DNA of 58,461 nt from Eubacteriales Family XIII. Incertae Sedis bacterium (GTDB lineage Bacteria; Bacillota; Clostridia; Peptostreptococcales; Anaerovoracaceae). The first letter of the stretch is position 1. The number at the start of each line of letters is the position of its first letter. Where the stretch lies: the NCBI GenBank assembly GCA_031266025.1, contig JAISBV010000054.1, forward strand, positions 1-58,461, in the 5' to 3' direction. A model generated the notes under the pieces. The model ran no database searches. It saw only the letters and a program-made list of their open reading frames with translations, and was not told the DNA's origin. Of this stretch, positions 41,346 through 50,099 are shown piece after piece. A program made the translations under genes and the position numbers.

Positions 41346-42113
41346 ATGCCGGATTGGAATTATCTGCTCATTCTCCTGTTTTCGGCATGCAGGATGTTCG
41401 GTGTGATTTTCATGAATCCCGTCTTCGGCAGACAGACGCTGCCGACGATAGCGAAGATTGGCTTGGCGCTCGGCGTCGCGATGTTTGCGGCGCAGGATCT
41501 TGTAAGCGCCGATGTTACGAATTATTCGGGCATAGATATGATGTTTTCCATGGTCAAGGAATTCATCGTGGGCTTTACGCTCGGTTTCGTGATGACGCTG
41601 TTTTTCGGCGTTTTCCACATAGGCGGTCAGATCATAGACTTTCAGATGGGTCTCGCGATGGCCACCGCCTTCGATCCTACGAGCAATTCACAGATCACCA
41701 TTACAGGCAATCTGATGACAATATTTTACACCTTGCTGTTTTTCGTGACGAACAGCCACATGAACCTTTTAGCGATCGCCATGCACTCATACAGGGTCGC
41801 GCCTCTTGGGCTTGAGGCCTTGGAAGGGAATATAGGCGTCTATGTGGCGGAGTTGTTCGCGTATATATTGATCTACGCGGTGCAGCTGTCGCTGCCGTGG
41901 ATCGTGACGATCATGGTAGTCGAGGTCGCGGTGGGTATAATGATGAAAGTTGTGCCGAATATCAATGTATTCGTCGTCAATATACAGATGAAAGTCGTTT
42001 GCGGCTTGGTCGTGCTCGTTACCATCATTCCGACGCTCGTCAGATTTATGACGCAGCTGAACGGTCTCATGATGGAACAGCTCGAGGATGTATTGACGCA
42101 TTTGGCGGTTTAA
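41346..42113 (+). CDS. fliR: Flagellar export gate protein FliR
   Basis: 255 residues from ATG at 41346; a TTG at 41337 would overlap fliQ by 4 bases. About six membrane helices; 'GRQTLPTIAKIGLALGVA', 'GFTLGFVMTLFFGVFHIGGQIIDFQMGL' parts and 'PNINVFVVNIQMK' are conserved. FliR completes the FliPQR pore. Confidence 0.94.
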   Translation: MPDWNYLLILLFSACRMFGVIFMNPVFGRQTLPTIAKIGLALGVAMFAAQDLVSADVTNYSGIDMMFSMVKEFIVGFTLGFVMTLFFGVFHIGGQIIDFQMGLAMATAFDPTSNSQITITGNLMTIFYTLLFFVTNSHMNLLAIAMHSYRVAPLGLEALEGNIGVYVAELFAYILIYAVQLSLPWIVTIMVVEVAVGIMMKVVPNINVFVVNIQMKVVCGLVVLVTIIPTLVRFMTQLNGLMMEQLEDVLTHLAV

Positions 42114-42116
42114 GGC

Positions 42117-43217
42117 ATGGCGGATACCAACAAAACGGAAAAAGCCACAAGCAAGAAGCGGAATGATGAGCGCAAGAAAGGAAATGTGTTCAAAAGCCGC
42201 GATGTGGTGAGCGTCGTTTCCCTGCTCCTCGGGTTTATGATTATAGCCTTGATGAGCGGTCATATATACAGTCAAGTCAAGGAATTGTACCTTTACATTA
42301 TGGATTACGCCGGTTCTGCGGATGGTCTGACCATAGTGCAGTCCGGCGCTATAGCGAGACGTATGACAGTGTCTGCGGCCGCTGCTGCTGCGCCCGTGCT
42401 TGCGGTGATGTTTTTGGTGGCTGTTTTAGCGAACGCGCTGCAGACGAAGTTTCTGTTGTCGTGGGACTTGCTCAAGCCGAAATTCAGCCGCATGAACCCG
42501 ATATCGGGCATCAAGCGCGTGTTCTTTTCGCTCAATTCCGTTGTAGAGCTTTTGAAGAGCATCGTGAAGATCGCCGTGGTGTTTTGGTTGGTATACGGAA
42601 CGATAATGACCCTGCTGTCCGTAGCGCCGGATCTGTTGAATACCGCGCTTGACGCCGGGCTTTTGTTCATGCGCGACGAGATCATGGATATGGTTTACAT
42701 CGTATGCCTTATCTTCACTGCCGTCGCGATACTCGACTACTTCTATCAGCGATACGACTACGAGAAGAAGCTGCGCATGTCCAAGCAGGAGGTCAAGGAC
42801 GAGTATAAACAGACGGAAGGCGACCCTATGATCAAGGGCAAGCGGCGCGAAAAGCAGCGTGAGATCAGCATGAGCCGCATGATGCAGCAGATACCGCAGG
42901 CGGATGTGGTAGTGAGGAATCCTACCCATTTTGCCGTGGCGCTCAGATACGATATAGACAAGGATCCCGCGCCCGTCGTGCTCGCAAAGGGTCAGGATTA
43001 CGTGGCTCTGCGCATTATCTCCATAGCGGAGGAGCACGAGGTTTTGATGACGGAAAATCCGTCCTTGGCGCGAAGTCTTTATGGGGCGGTCGAGGTGGGC
43101 GGATATATACCTGCCGAGCTGTACAACGCCGTGGCGGAGGTCATGGCTTGGGTGTATGAACAGCAGAAGAGAGAGATCATTGGGGCGCAGCCGGTGACGG
43201 TAACCGCTCAAGGGTAA
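42117..43217 (+). CDS. flhB: Flagellar export switch protein FlhB
   Basis: 366 residues. Four membrane helices, then a cytoplasmic domain with the self-cleaving 'VVRNPTHFAVALRY' (cut between Asn and Pro), which changes substrate class from hook to filament. N-terminal 'EKATSKKRNDERKKGNV' is typical. Three bp after fliR. Confidence 0.96.
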   Translation: MADTNKTEKATSKKRNDERKKGNVFKSRDVVSVVSLLLGFMIIALMSGHIYSQVKELYLYIMDYAGSADGLTIVQSGAIARRMTVSAAAAAAPVLAVMFLVAVLANALQTKFLLSWDLLKPKFSRMNPISGIKRVFFSLNSVVELLKSIVKIAVVFWLVYGTIMTLLSVAPDLLNTALDAGLLFMRDEIMDMVYIVCLIFTAVAILDYFYQRYDYEKKLRMSKQEVKDEYKQTEGDPMIKGKRREKQREISMSRMMQQIPQADVVVRNPTHFAVALRYDIDKDPAPVVLAKGQDYVALRIISIAEEHEVLMTENPSLARSLYGAVEVGGYIPAELYNAVAEVMAWVYEQQKREIIGAQPVTVTAQG

Positions 43218-43257
43218 ACGCCGACAAAGGTATTAAGGTTGGTCAATCGTCAGTACG

Positions 43258-43284
43258 GTCATTCCGGGCTTGTCCCGGAATGAC
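43258..43284. repeat. GTCATTCCGGG palindromic repeat before flhA
   Basis: A 27-bp palindrome of the same core as at 12799, 26546 and 37024, including the preceding AGTACG and following ACGG seen at 26541-26575. No MITE ends were found around this copy. Confidence 0.75.
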
Positions 43285-43289
43285 GGTAA

Positions 43290-43358
43290 ACTCCAACCGG
43301 CTGAAGCCGGGGAGTTCTCGAATGGCGCCTTCCAACCGTTTGCATAAGGCGCAAACGG
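43290..43358 (+). promoter_or_regulatory. Alternative hairpins in the flhA leader
   Basis: Three stems lie in the flhB-flhA gap. ACTCC...GGAGT with CCGGC/GCCGG (about 43290-43315) is one. Then GCGCCTT (43325-43331) can pair with AAGGCGC (43346-43352), or CCGTTTGC (43336-43343) with GCAAACGG (43351-43358); the two cannot form together because they share bases. The ribosome site of flhA (GGGAG) follows at about 43374. Confidence 0.45.
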
Positions 43359-43382
43359 GGATAGGCGCGCAACGGGAGAAAG

Positions 43383-45443
43383 ATGAAGAATATTTTAAAC
43401 AACGTAATAGTGTTTTTCGTAATAGGGATCATTGCGCTGATCATTATCCCGCTGCCCACCTTTGTTCTTGATTTTATGTTCATCGTCAGCATTACAGTTT
43501 CGCTCTTGGTGCTTGTCATGACCATGTACATCAGGGGGCCGCTCGATTTTTCGATATTTCCGTCGCTGCTTTTGATTACGACAATACTGCGTCTCGCTCT
43601 GAACATTTCGTCTACGAGACTCATACTGTCGGAACAGGGACAGGCCGGCAAGGTCATAGAGACGTTCGGCACATTCGTTCTGCGCGGCAACCCAATAGTC
43701 GGATTCATCGTGTTTCTGATAATTATCGTCGTGCAGTTCATCGTTATAACGAAAGGCGCCGAGCGCATAGCCGAGGTTTCCGCGCGCTTCACCTTGGACG
43801 CGATGCCCGGCAAGCAGATGGCCATAGACGCGGACATGAACTCAGGGCTGATCTCGGAGGATGAGGCGAAGCTGCGACGCGAAAAGATACAGCGCGAGGC
43901 CGAATTCTTCGGGGCTATGGACGGCGCCACGAAGCTCGTCAAGGGCGACGCCATAGCCGCCATAATCATAGCCTTTGTCAACCTTGTCGCGGGCTCTGTC
44001 ATAGGCATGGTGCAGAGCAGCATGACGTTTACGGAGGTTTTGAACGTATATTCGATAGCAACCGTCGGGGACGGTCTCGTCAGCCAACTCCCCGCGCTCA
44101 TGATATCGACGGCCACGGGTATGATAGTCACGCGCTCCGCTTCGGAGGGCAACCTGAACGAGGACGTCAAGCGCCAGTTCATATCACAGCCGCGAACGCT
44201 CGTGCTCGCCGGGATCACGATACTGTGCATGGATTTCATACCCGGCGCTCCTCGCATACAGATAACCGCGATGGGGCTTTTGCTGCTTATACTCGGCATT
44301 GTGCTCATTCGCAACAAAAAGAAGGGCGAGATTGCGGAAGAGCGTTCCGAGATGCAGGGTCTGATAGAAGAGGAAGGCACGGAAGCCGATTACTACAGGA
44401 ATATAGACAACGTATACAACCTGCTCGGCGTCGAGCCCATTGAGATGGAATTCGGGTATTCGTTGCTGCCCCTTGTAGACGAGGCGAGCGGCGGCAGCTT
44501 CATAGACCGTATCGTCATATTCCGCAAGCAGTTCGCGCTCGATATGGGAGTTGTGGTGCCGACCGTGAGACTGCGTGACAACGGCCTTATCAATCCCAAC
44601 CAGTATCTTGTGAAGATCAAGGGCGAGGAGGTCGCGCGCGGCGAGGTGTTGGTGGACTACTATCTGGCTTTGGATCCGGGTAACGCGGCCGGAGAGATAG
44701 AGGGCATAGACACAATCGAGCCGGCGTACGAAATTCCGGGCAAATGGATCAACGAGAGCGAGCGGGAGATGGCCGAAGTCTACGGATATACGGTTATAGA
44801 CGCGCTTTCCGTCATAGTGACGCATATGTCCGAGGTGATCAAGCGTCACATACACGAGCTTATAAGCAGACAGGATATAAACGTGCTGCTCGAAAATGTG
44901 AAGAAGCACAATCAGGCTATTGTGGACGATGTTATACCGACTGTCGTCAGTATATCGGATTTGCAGAAGATATTGATGAATTTGCTGCGAGAGGGTATTC
45001 CGATTCGCGACATGGAGAGCATACTTGAAAGCATAGGGGATCACGGAAATACGATCAAGGACACGGATATGCTGACGGAATACGTGAGACAGAGACTCAA
45101 GAGAACCATTACGAGGAAGTACACGGACGGCGGCGGCATCAAGGTGCTGACGCTTGACCAAAGTATAGAAAACAACATACTGAATTCGGCAAAGCAAAGC
45201 GATCACGGCACGTATCTCGCTATGGAACCGCAGACGGTTCAGCGGATCGTTGAGGATGTGAACGCGCAAATCAACAAGGTGAAGGAAATCGTCCATCAAC
45301 CCGTCATACTGACTTCACCGATAGTGCGCATATACTTCAAACGGCTTATTGATCAATTTTTACCCAATTTGACGGTATTATCGTTCAATGAGATAGATTC
45401 CGACATACAGATACAGGCCATAGGACTCATACAGGGCAATTGA
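43383..45443 (+). CDS. flhA: Flagellar export gate protein FlhA
   Basis: 686 residues. About eight helices, the FHIPEP signature region '[20 protein letters not shown]', '[31 protein letters not shown]' in local form ('[15 protein letters not shown]'), and the large cytoplasmic domain. It forms the nonameric docking ring of the export apparatus. flhF and flhG, which often follow, are missing; fliA overlaps its end region instead. Confidence 0.96.
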   Translation: [686 protein letters not shown]

Positions 45444-45466
45444 TCATCGGTGAAAGCGGGAGCGAT

Positions 45467-46243
45467 ATGGATGCAGTCCGTCCGGAAAACGACGACAAAT
45501 ACACGGCTCAGTGGAAAGCATACAGGGAAAGCGGCGATACGGATGCGAGAAATGACATCGTGCTCGCGTATATTGAGCTTGTCAAGCGTATCGTTTTTCG
45601 CTTCAAGGGCAGTTATAACAATTACGGACAGCTTGACGACATGATTAATCAGGGGATGATCGCGCTCATTGACGCCGTCGAAAAGTTTGATCCGGGTATG
45701 GGTTATAAATTCGAGACGTTCGCGTCGCTCAAAATCAAGGGCGCGGTCATAGACTTCATGCGCAAGCAGGACTGGATACCGAGGAATCAGCGCAGCCTTG
45801 TCAAGGAGCTCAACTCGGCGTATAACGCGCTTTACGCCGAGTACGGACGCGAACCGAGCAAGGAAGAGATCGCCGAAAGGATGGGCGTCGATACGGAGCA
45901 GCTTGAAAAGATACTTCAAAAACGTCAGAACGCCATGATACTTTCGTATGAGGAGGCCATAAACGAAAAGATGATGACGGCTTTCCCTCTTCTTACGGAG
46001 CAGAAGGAACTCGAAGCGCCCGAAGCGGAGATGCTGAAGGAAGAATTGAAGCAGCAGCTTACGGCGGCTGTAGGTGAGCTCGGCGAGAGGGAACGGTTGG
46101 TTGTTTCGCTTTACTATTATGAGAATCTGAAGCTGCGCGAGATCGCCGGCGTAATGAATATAACGGAATCAAGGGTTTCGCAGATACATTCGTCGGCAAT
46201 CATGAAGCTGCGGCATAGGATAGATATGTACGAGAACAGTTGA
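45467..46243 (+). CDS. fliA: RNA polymerase sigma factor FliA/SigD (sigma-28)
   Basis: 258 residues from ATG at 45467 (GGGAG upstream); an in-frame TTG at 45440 overlaps flhA. 'YIELVKRIVFRF', 'LDDMINQGMIALIDAVEKFDP' (region 2), 'EYGREPSKEEIAERMGV' (region 3) and 'GELGERERLVVSLYYYENLKLREIAGVMNITESRVSQIHSSAI' segments (region 4) are typical. It should read the promoter at 25384-25410 and be held by FlgM. Confidence 0.95.
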   Translation: MDAVRPENDDKYTAQWKAYRESGDTDARNDIVLAYIELVKRIVFRFKGSYNNYGQLDDMINQGMIALIDAVEKFDPGMGYKFETFASLKIKGAVIDFMRKQDWIPRNQRSLVKELNSAYNALYAEYGREPSKEEIAERMGVDTEQLEKILQKRQNAMILSYEEAINEKMMTAFPLLTEQKELEAPEAEMLKEELKQQLTAAVGELGERERLVVSLYYYENLKLREIAGVMNITESRVSQIHSSAIMKLRHRIDMYENS

Positions 46244-46309
46244 CGCAAGGTTGCGGAACGATTGCCGGAGCGTACGGGTGCCGGATTTCCGGCGGAAAGG
46301 ATATCGACT

Positions 46310-47092
46310 ATGGTAAGGGGATTTTATGAAGCTGCCTCGGGCGTACTGGCGCAGCAGCGAAATTTCAACGTGATCTCCAATAATATCGCGAATGTGACGA
46401 CCACGGGTTATAAGGCGGAGGGCGTGGTAGGCTCTTCATTCGCCGAGCATCTGGTGGCGCGCATAGGGGACGGGCCGATCTTTCCTCGGCGCAGCATCGG
46501 GCCCGCCACGTTTTTTACGACGAACATAGATGAATACACTGACTTCACGCAAGGCAACATAGAAAACACGGGACGTGATTTGGATGTCGCCCTCGTCGGA
46601 AACGGGTTTTTCATGATTGATTCCGAGAGCAAGGGTGAGATACTGACGCGCAACGGGCAGTTCAGCGTCGATTCGGATATGAATCTCGTTTTGCCCGGCG
46701 TAGGCCTTGTGCTCGACGACGGCGGTTCGCCTATAACGCTCGACAGCAGCAACATCACGGTGGATGAAAGCGGCGGCATACGTTATGTTGATACCGAGGG
46801 CGAAGAGTCTGCGGAAGAGGTCGCGCGCCTTGGCGTATACGTCGCAGAGGATGAGAGCGCGCTCGAAAACGCGGGCCAAGGTTTCTACCGCAGCGAGCAG
46901 ATGCCCGACGTCGCGCCGGCGGGTTCATACAGGGTAGCGCAGTACGCGATAGAGAAATCCAACGTAAACATGGCTATGGAGATGAGCCGCGTTATGGCGG
47001 GGCAAAATCAATACAATGCCTGTACGCAGGTAGTGAAGATGTACGATCAGTTGAATGAAGCGCTTGTAACGCAGATAGGACGCGTCAGTTAG
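46310..47092 (+). CDS. flgF: Flagellar basal-body rod protein, FlgF/FlgG family
   Basis: 260 residues from ATG at 46310 (GGAAAGGA nine bases upstream). 'GFYEAASGVLAQQRNFNVIS' and 'NNIANVTTTGYKAEGV' are the rod N-terminus; 'GRDLDVALVGNGFFMIDS' the middle motif. It is the first of two paralogous rod genes behind fliA. Calling it FlgF rather than FlgG is based on order and on the less FlgG-like C-terminus, so the symbol is uncertain. Confidence 0.75.
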   Translation: MVRGFYEAASGVLAQQRNFNVISNNIANVTTTGYKAEGVVGSSFAEHLVARIGDGPIFPRRSIGPATFFTTNIDEYTDFTQGNIENTGRDLDVALVGNGFFMIDSESKGEILTRNGQFSVDSDMNLVLPGVGLVLDDGGSPITLDSSNITVDESGGIRYVDTEGEESAEEVARLGVYVAEDESALENAGQGFYRSEQMPDVAPAGSYRVAQYAIEKSNVNMAMEMSRVMAGQNQYNACTQVVKMYDQLNEALVTQIGRVS

Positions 47093-47156
47093 AGCGGCGG
47101 ACTTTTGTCGGCGGCTCGGTTTGCATTGACCGGCGCGTCGGAGTAAAGGAGACGGT

Positions 47157-47864
47157 ATGATAAGAGGTTTTTACGCGGCGCGCTCCGGCGTGCTCGGACA
47201 GCAGCAGAATATGAATATGATCGCGAACAACTTCGCGAATATCAGTACGATGGGCTACAAACCGCAGCAGGCTGCCTTTTCAACGCTGCTTTACGCCAAG
47301 GTTCACGGCGGCGGCGGCGTCATGATAGATACGGGGCACGGTTCGCGTGTGGAGCACACGGCTGTCAATTTTGCCCAGGGAGGGCTCGCGACGACGGATG
47401 TGCCGACGGACATGGCCATAATAGGCGACGGTTTTTTCGCTGTGACAGGCGGTGAGGACGGCGAAATATTCTATACAAGGGACGGACAGTTCAACTATTC
47501 CGTAGACGGCGACATGAAATATCTGGTAGACGCGAACGGCTATTACGTTCTTGATGATTCCGGCGCACAGATAGAGCTTGAAGGCGACGCGGAGGTCACG
47601 CCGGACATGATAGGCGTTTTTCGTTTTCCCAACAGACACGGACTGTCGCTGATGGGTGCGAACAGATTGGCCGAAACCGAAGTTTCGGGCGAAGCGGAGG
47701 TTGTGGAACTGCCGGAAGTCAAGGCCGGTTATCTGGAGCGCTCCGGGGTTTCCACCGCCGCCGAAGTGGTCAGAATGATAGAGTCGCAGCGAGCGTTCAG
47801 CTTAAATACTCGGGTTCTTACGACAATAGATGAAATGGACGATGTTGCTAATCAGATGAGATAG
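47157..47864 (+). CDS. flgG: Flagellar basal-body rod protein FlgG
   Basis: 235 residues; GGAGAC upstream. 'GFYAARSGVLGQQQNMNMIA', 'NNFANISTMGYKPQQAAFS', 'PTDMAIIGDGFFAV', and a C-terminus 'VVRMIESQRAFSLNTRVLTT' that matches FlgG well. Shorter than the ~260-residue norm. Distal rod. Confidence 0.82.
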   Translation: MIRGFYAARSGVLGQQQNMNMIANNFANISTMGYKPQQAAFSTLLYAKVHGGGGVMIDTGHGSRVEHTAVNFAQGGLATTDVPTDMAIIGDGFFAVTGGEDGEIFYTRDGQFNYSVDGDMKYLVDANGYYVLDDSGAQIELEGDAEVTPDMIGVFRFPNRHGLSLMGANRLAETEVSGEAEVVELPEVKAGYLERSGVSTAAEVVRMIESQRAFSLNTRVLTTIDEMDDVANQMR

Positions 47865-47913
47865 ACGCCAAAACGGCGCGATTTGACGCGTAACGGTAAC
47901 GAGGAGACTCGCG

Positions 47914-49299
47914 ATGGGCAAATATACTGTCAAGATCAATGTCAACGGCGACGGCACGGAAGCGACCGTCATCATCGGGCAAGCGCCCGACGGCAATCCG
48001 GAACCGCTGACCAAGGAAGACTTGCAGCGCGCGGTCGACGGGGCGCGAATTTCTTTCGGTTTGGACTCGGCCACATTACGGGCCTTGTCGGCGGGGCCTT
48101 TGCTTGATACGTCTATACCGATAGCGACAGGCATGCCGCCGGTAGACGGAGAGAACGGCGCCGCTGTATTTCATGTAAAAAAATCGGATGAGTTCAAGCC
48201 GGATTACGGCGGCGACGACGCGAAACTTGTGGATTACAAAAATGTGGATGTATTTCAGATAGCCGAGAAAGGACAGGCGCTGTGTGAAATTACGCCGCCG
48301 ACACAGGGAACAGACGGCACAAACGTATACGGAGGCGCTATCCCGGCCCGGCCCGGCAGAGCCGCTCCCGATCCCCGCGGCGCGAATACCGTATGGTCGG
48401 AAGACGGTAAGACGCTGCTTGCCGATGCGGACGGCGTTGTGAATTTTAACGGAACGACCATAAGTATTTCGGAATTGCTGAACATACCCGGAGACGTCGA
48501 CCTTTCGACCGGCAATATACGCTTCGGAGGCGACGTCATTGTGAAGGGTTCCATAAATGAGGGTTTTATTGTCGAATGCGGCGGTAACCTGACGGTAAAA
48601 GGCAAGATCGGCAGTGCGGACGTCAGCGTAAAAGGGAACTTGATCGTCGCGGACGGTGTCAACGGAAGTAGGCAGAAAACCATAACGGTGGGCGGATATA
48701 TGCGCGCGCGCTATATAGAAAACGGCACGATCAAAGCCGAAGGCGATATTTTCGCGGATTATATAATAGACAGCAGTGTAGAGTGTAGGGGCAATATCAC
48801 GCTGTCAGGTTCCAAGTCGGTGCTCGTGGGCGGCAGAACCGCAGTTTTCGGGCAGTTGTCCGCGAACTATATGGGGAACGAGCGCGGCATAAAGACGCGC
48901 GTAGAGCTAATGAGACCTCCGATCGACGAAGAAAAGTTGGCGCGGCTTACGGAGGAGCGCGAAGCGTTGAACGTCGAGCTTAAAGCGAACGCGGAGAATG
49001 TCTCAAAGCTAAGGCACCTCATGGGGCAAACGGATAAGCCCGAGGTCGGTCTGCTGCATAAGCAGCTCATGGGTCAGGCGCCTATTCTCAGGGAAAAACT
49101 CCACTTGTTGGACGACGAGATTCTGCGCGTGAAGGGCGAGGGCGTTTCGGATTGCCCCGGCAGCATCGTATGCCGACGGATACTGTATTCGGGCGTGGAT
49201 ATTTTTGCCGGCAGCCTTATGCTGCAGAGGGATCATTCGAACCTTGAACATTGCAAACTCTGCTTGGACAAGGGCGACTGGACAGTCGGCTTGGCTTGA
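47914..49299 (+). CDS. FapA family (DUF342) polymerising protein
   Basis: 461 residues. An N-terminal domain, then a right-handed beta-helix ('FGGDVIVKGSINEGFIVECG', 'GNLTVKGKIGSADVSVKGNL') and a C-terminal coiled coil (about 330-400), the FapA/DUF342 layout. These proteins are frequent in flagellar and chemotaxis loci of Clostridia and resemble bactofilin-like scaffolds; their role in motility is unclear. 'GMPPVDGENGA' near residue 72 is a typical family element. It starts 49 bp after flgG. Confidence 0.85.
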   Translation: MGKYTVKINVNGDGTEATVIIGQAPDGNPEPLTKEDLQRAVDGARISFGLDSATLRALSAGPLLDTSIPIATGMPPVDGENGAAVFHVKKSDEFKPDYGGDDAKLVDYKNVDVFQIAEKGQALCEITPPTQGTDGTNVYGGAIPARPGRAAPDPRGANTVWSEDGKTLLADADGVVNFNGTTISISELLNIPGDVDLSTGNIRFGGDVIVKGSINEGFIVECGGNLTVKGKIGSADVSVKGNLIVADGVNGSRQKTITVGGYMRARYIENGTIKAEGDIFADYIIDSSVECRGNITLSGSKSVLVGGRTAVFGQLSANYMGNERGIKTRVELMRPPIDEEKLARLTEEREALNVELKANAENVSKLRHLMGQTDKPEVGLLHKQLMGQAPILREKLHLLDDEILRVKGEGVSDCPGSIVCRRILYSGVDIFAGSLMLQRDHSNLEHCKLCLDKGDWTVGLA

Positions 49300-49398
49300 T
49301 CCTCGGCGCCGATTCTCCGCTTTTGCTCGGTGCTTCGCTGAGCCGATATTGAGTACTTACGTGCGAAAGGCGCAAGATTTGCCGGAAAAGGGGTAGAT

Positions 49399-50061
49399 AT
49401 GGCAATTACAAAACGAATTGTAAAGGTTGATATTTCAAAGCTTGATGAGGGTCTGCACGCTTCTGCGGATAATGTGACGATCGAACCGGATCGTCTGATT
49501 ATGCGCGGCGTCGATTTCATGAATATCCCGCATCAAACGCCGGTGGATATCATTATCTATTACGAGGACGGCATACAGTTTTTTTTCGGTGAGATTACGC
49601 TTTCATTGTCGACGCAGATCAATGTCGAAATACTGTCGGTTGTGAGCGACAAAAAGGAGAGAAGACGCAGTTTGAAGGTAAGGACGTCCTTCGACGCGTC
49701 TGCTGTTCTCATGTTTTCCATGAAGGAGCGCCGCCATATGCGCGTCAATGTGCCTATTCGCGTGCGTGACCTGTCTATGGGAGGTATAGGTTTTTTTTGC
49801 AATCATCCGTTTTTCAGAAGGCAGAAGCTTATACTTGACATGAGCTATTTGAAGAAAGATTTTGAGTTGGAATTTCAGATTCTCCGCAAGGAGAAGATAG
49901 AGGCGCATATGGTTGACGGCGTTGAAATATCAAAAGTAGGCTTCAAGTTTCGCTATGGAGGCTGCATATTGAGTATCACGGCCGAACAGGAGCGCCTGAT
50001 TACGGAATACGTGTTTAAGGTTCAGTTGTCGGAACATCAAAGGAGGAAGGAAGCGGAGTAG
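49399..50061 (+). CDS. PilZ-domain protein, YcgR-like flagellar brake candidate
   Basis: 220 residues. A 80-residue N-terminal YcgR-like beta domain is followed by a C-terminal PilZ domain: the basic run 'KKERRRSLKVR' (85-95) and 'RDLSMGGIGF' (Asp124 to Gly129) correspond to the two halves of the c-di-GMP site. The spacing fits best if Lys93 takes the place of the second Arg of RxxxR, so binding strength is open to doubt. Such proteins slow the motor when c-di-GMP is high. It lies ahead of ParA and ComFB genes. Confidence 0.82.
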   Translation: MAITKRIVKVDISKLDEGLHASADNVTIEPDRLIMRGVDFMNIPHQTPVDIIIYYEDGIQFFFGEITLSLSTQINVEILSVVSDKKERRRSLKVRTSFDASAVLMFSMKERRHMRVNVPIRVRDLSMGGIGFFCNHPFFRRQKLILDMSYLKKDFELEFQILRKEKIEAHMVDGVEISKVGFKFRYGGCILSITAEQERLITEYVFKVQLSEHQRRKEAE

Positions 50062-50099
50062 GGCGGCTTTTTTCAGAGCCTTGCAAAAAGGATAACATT

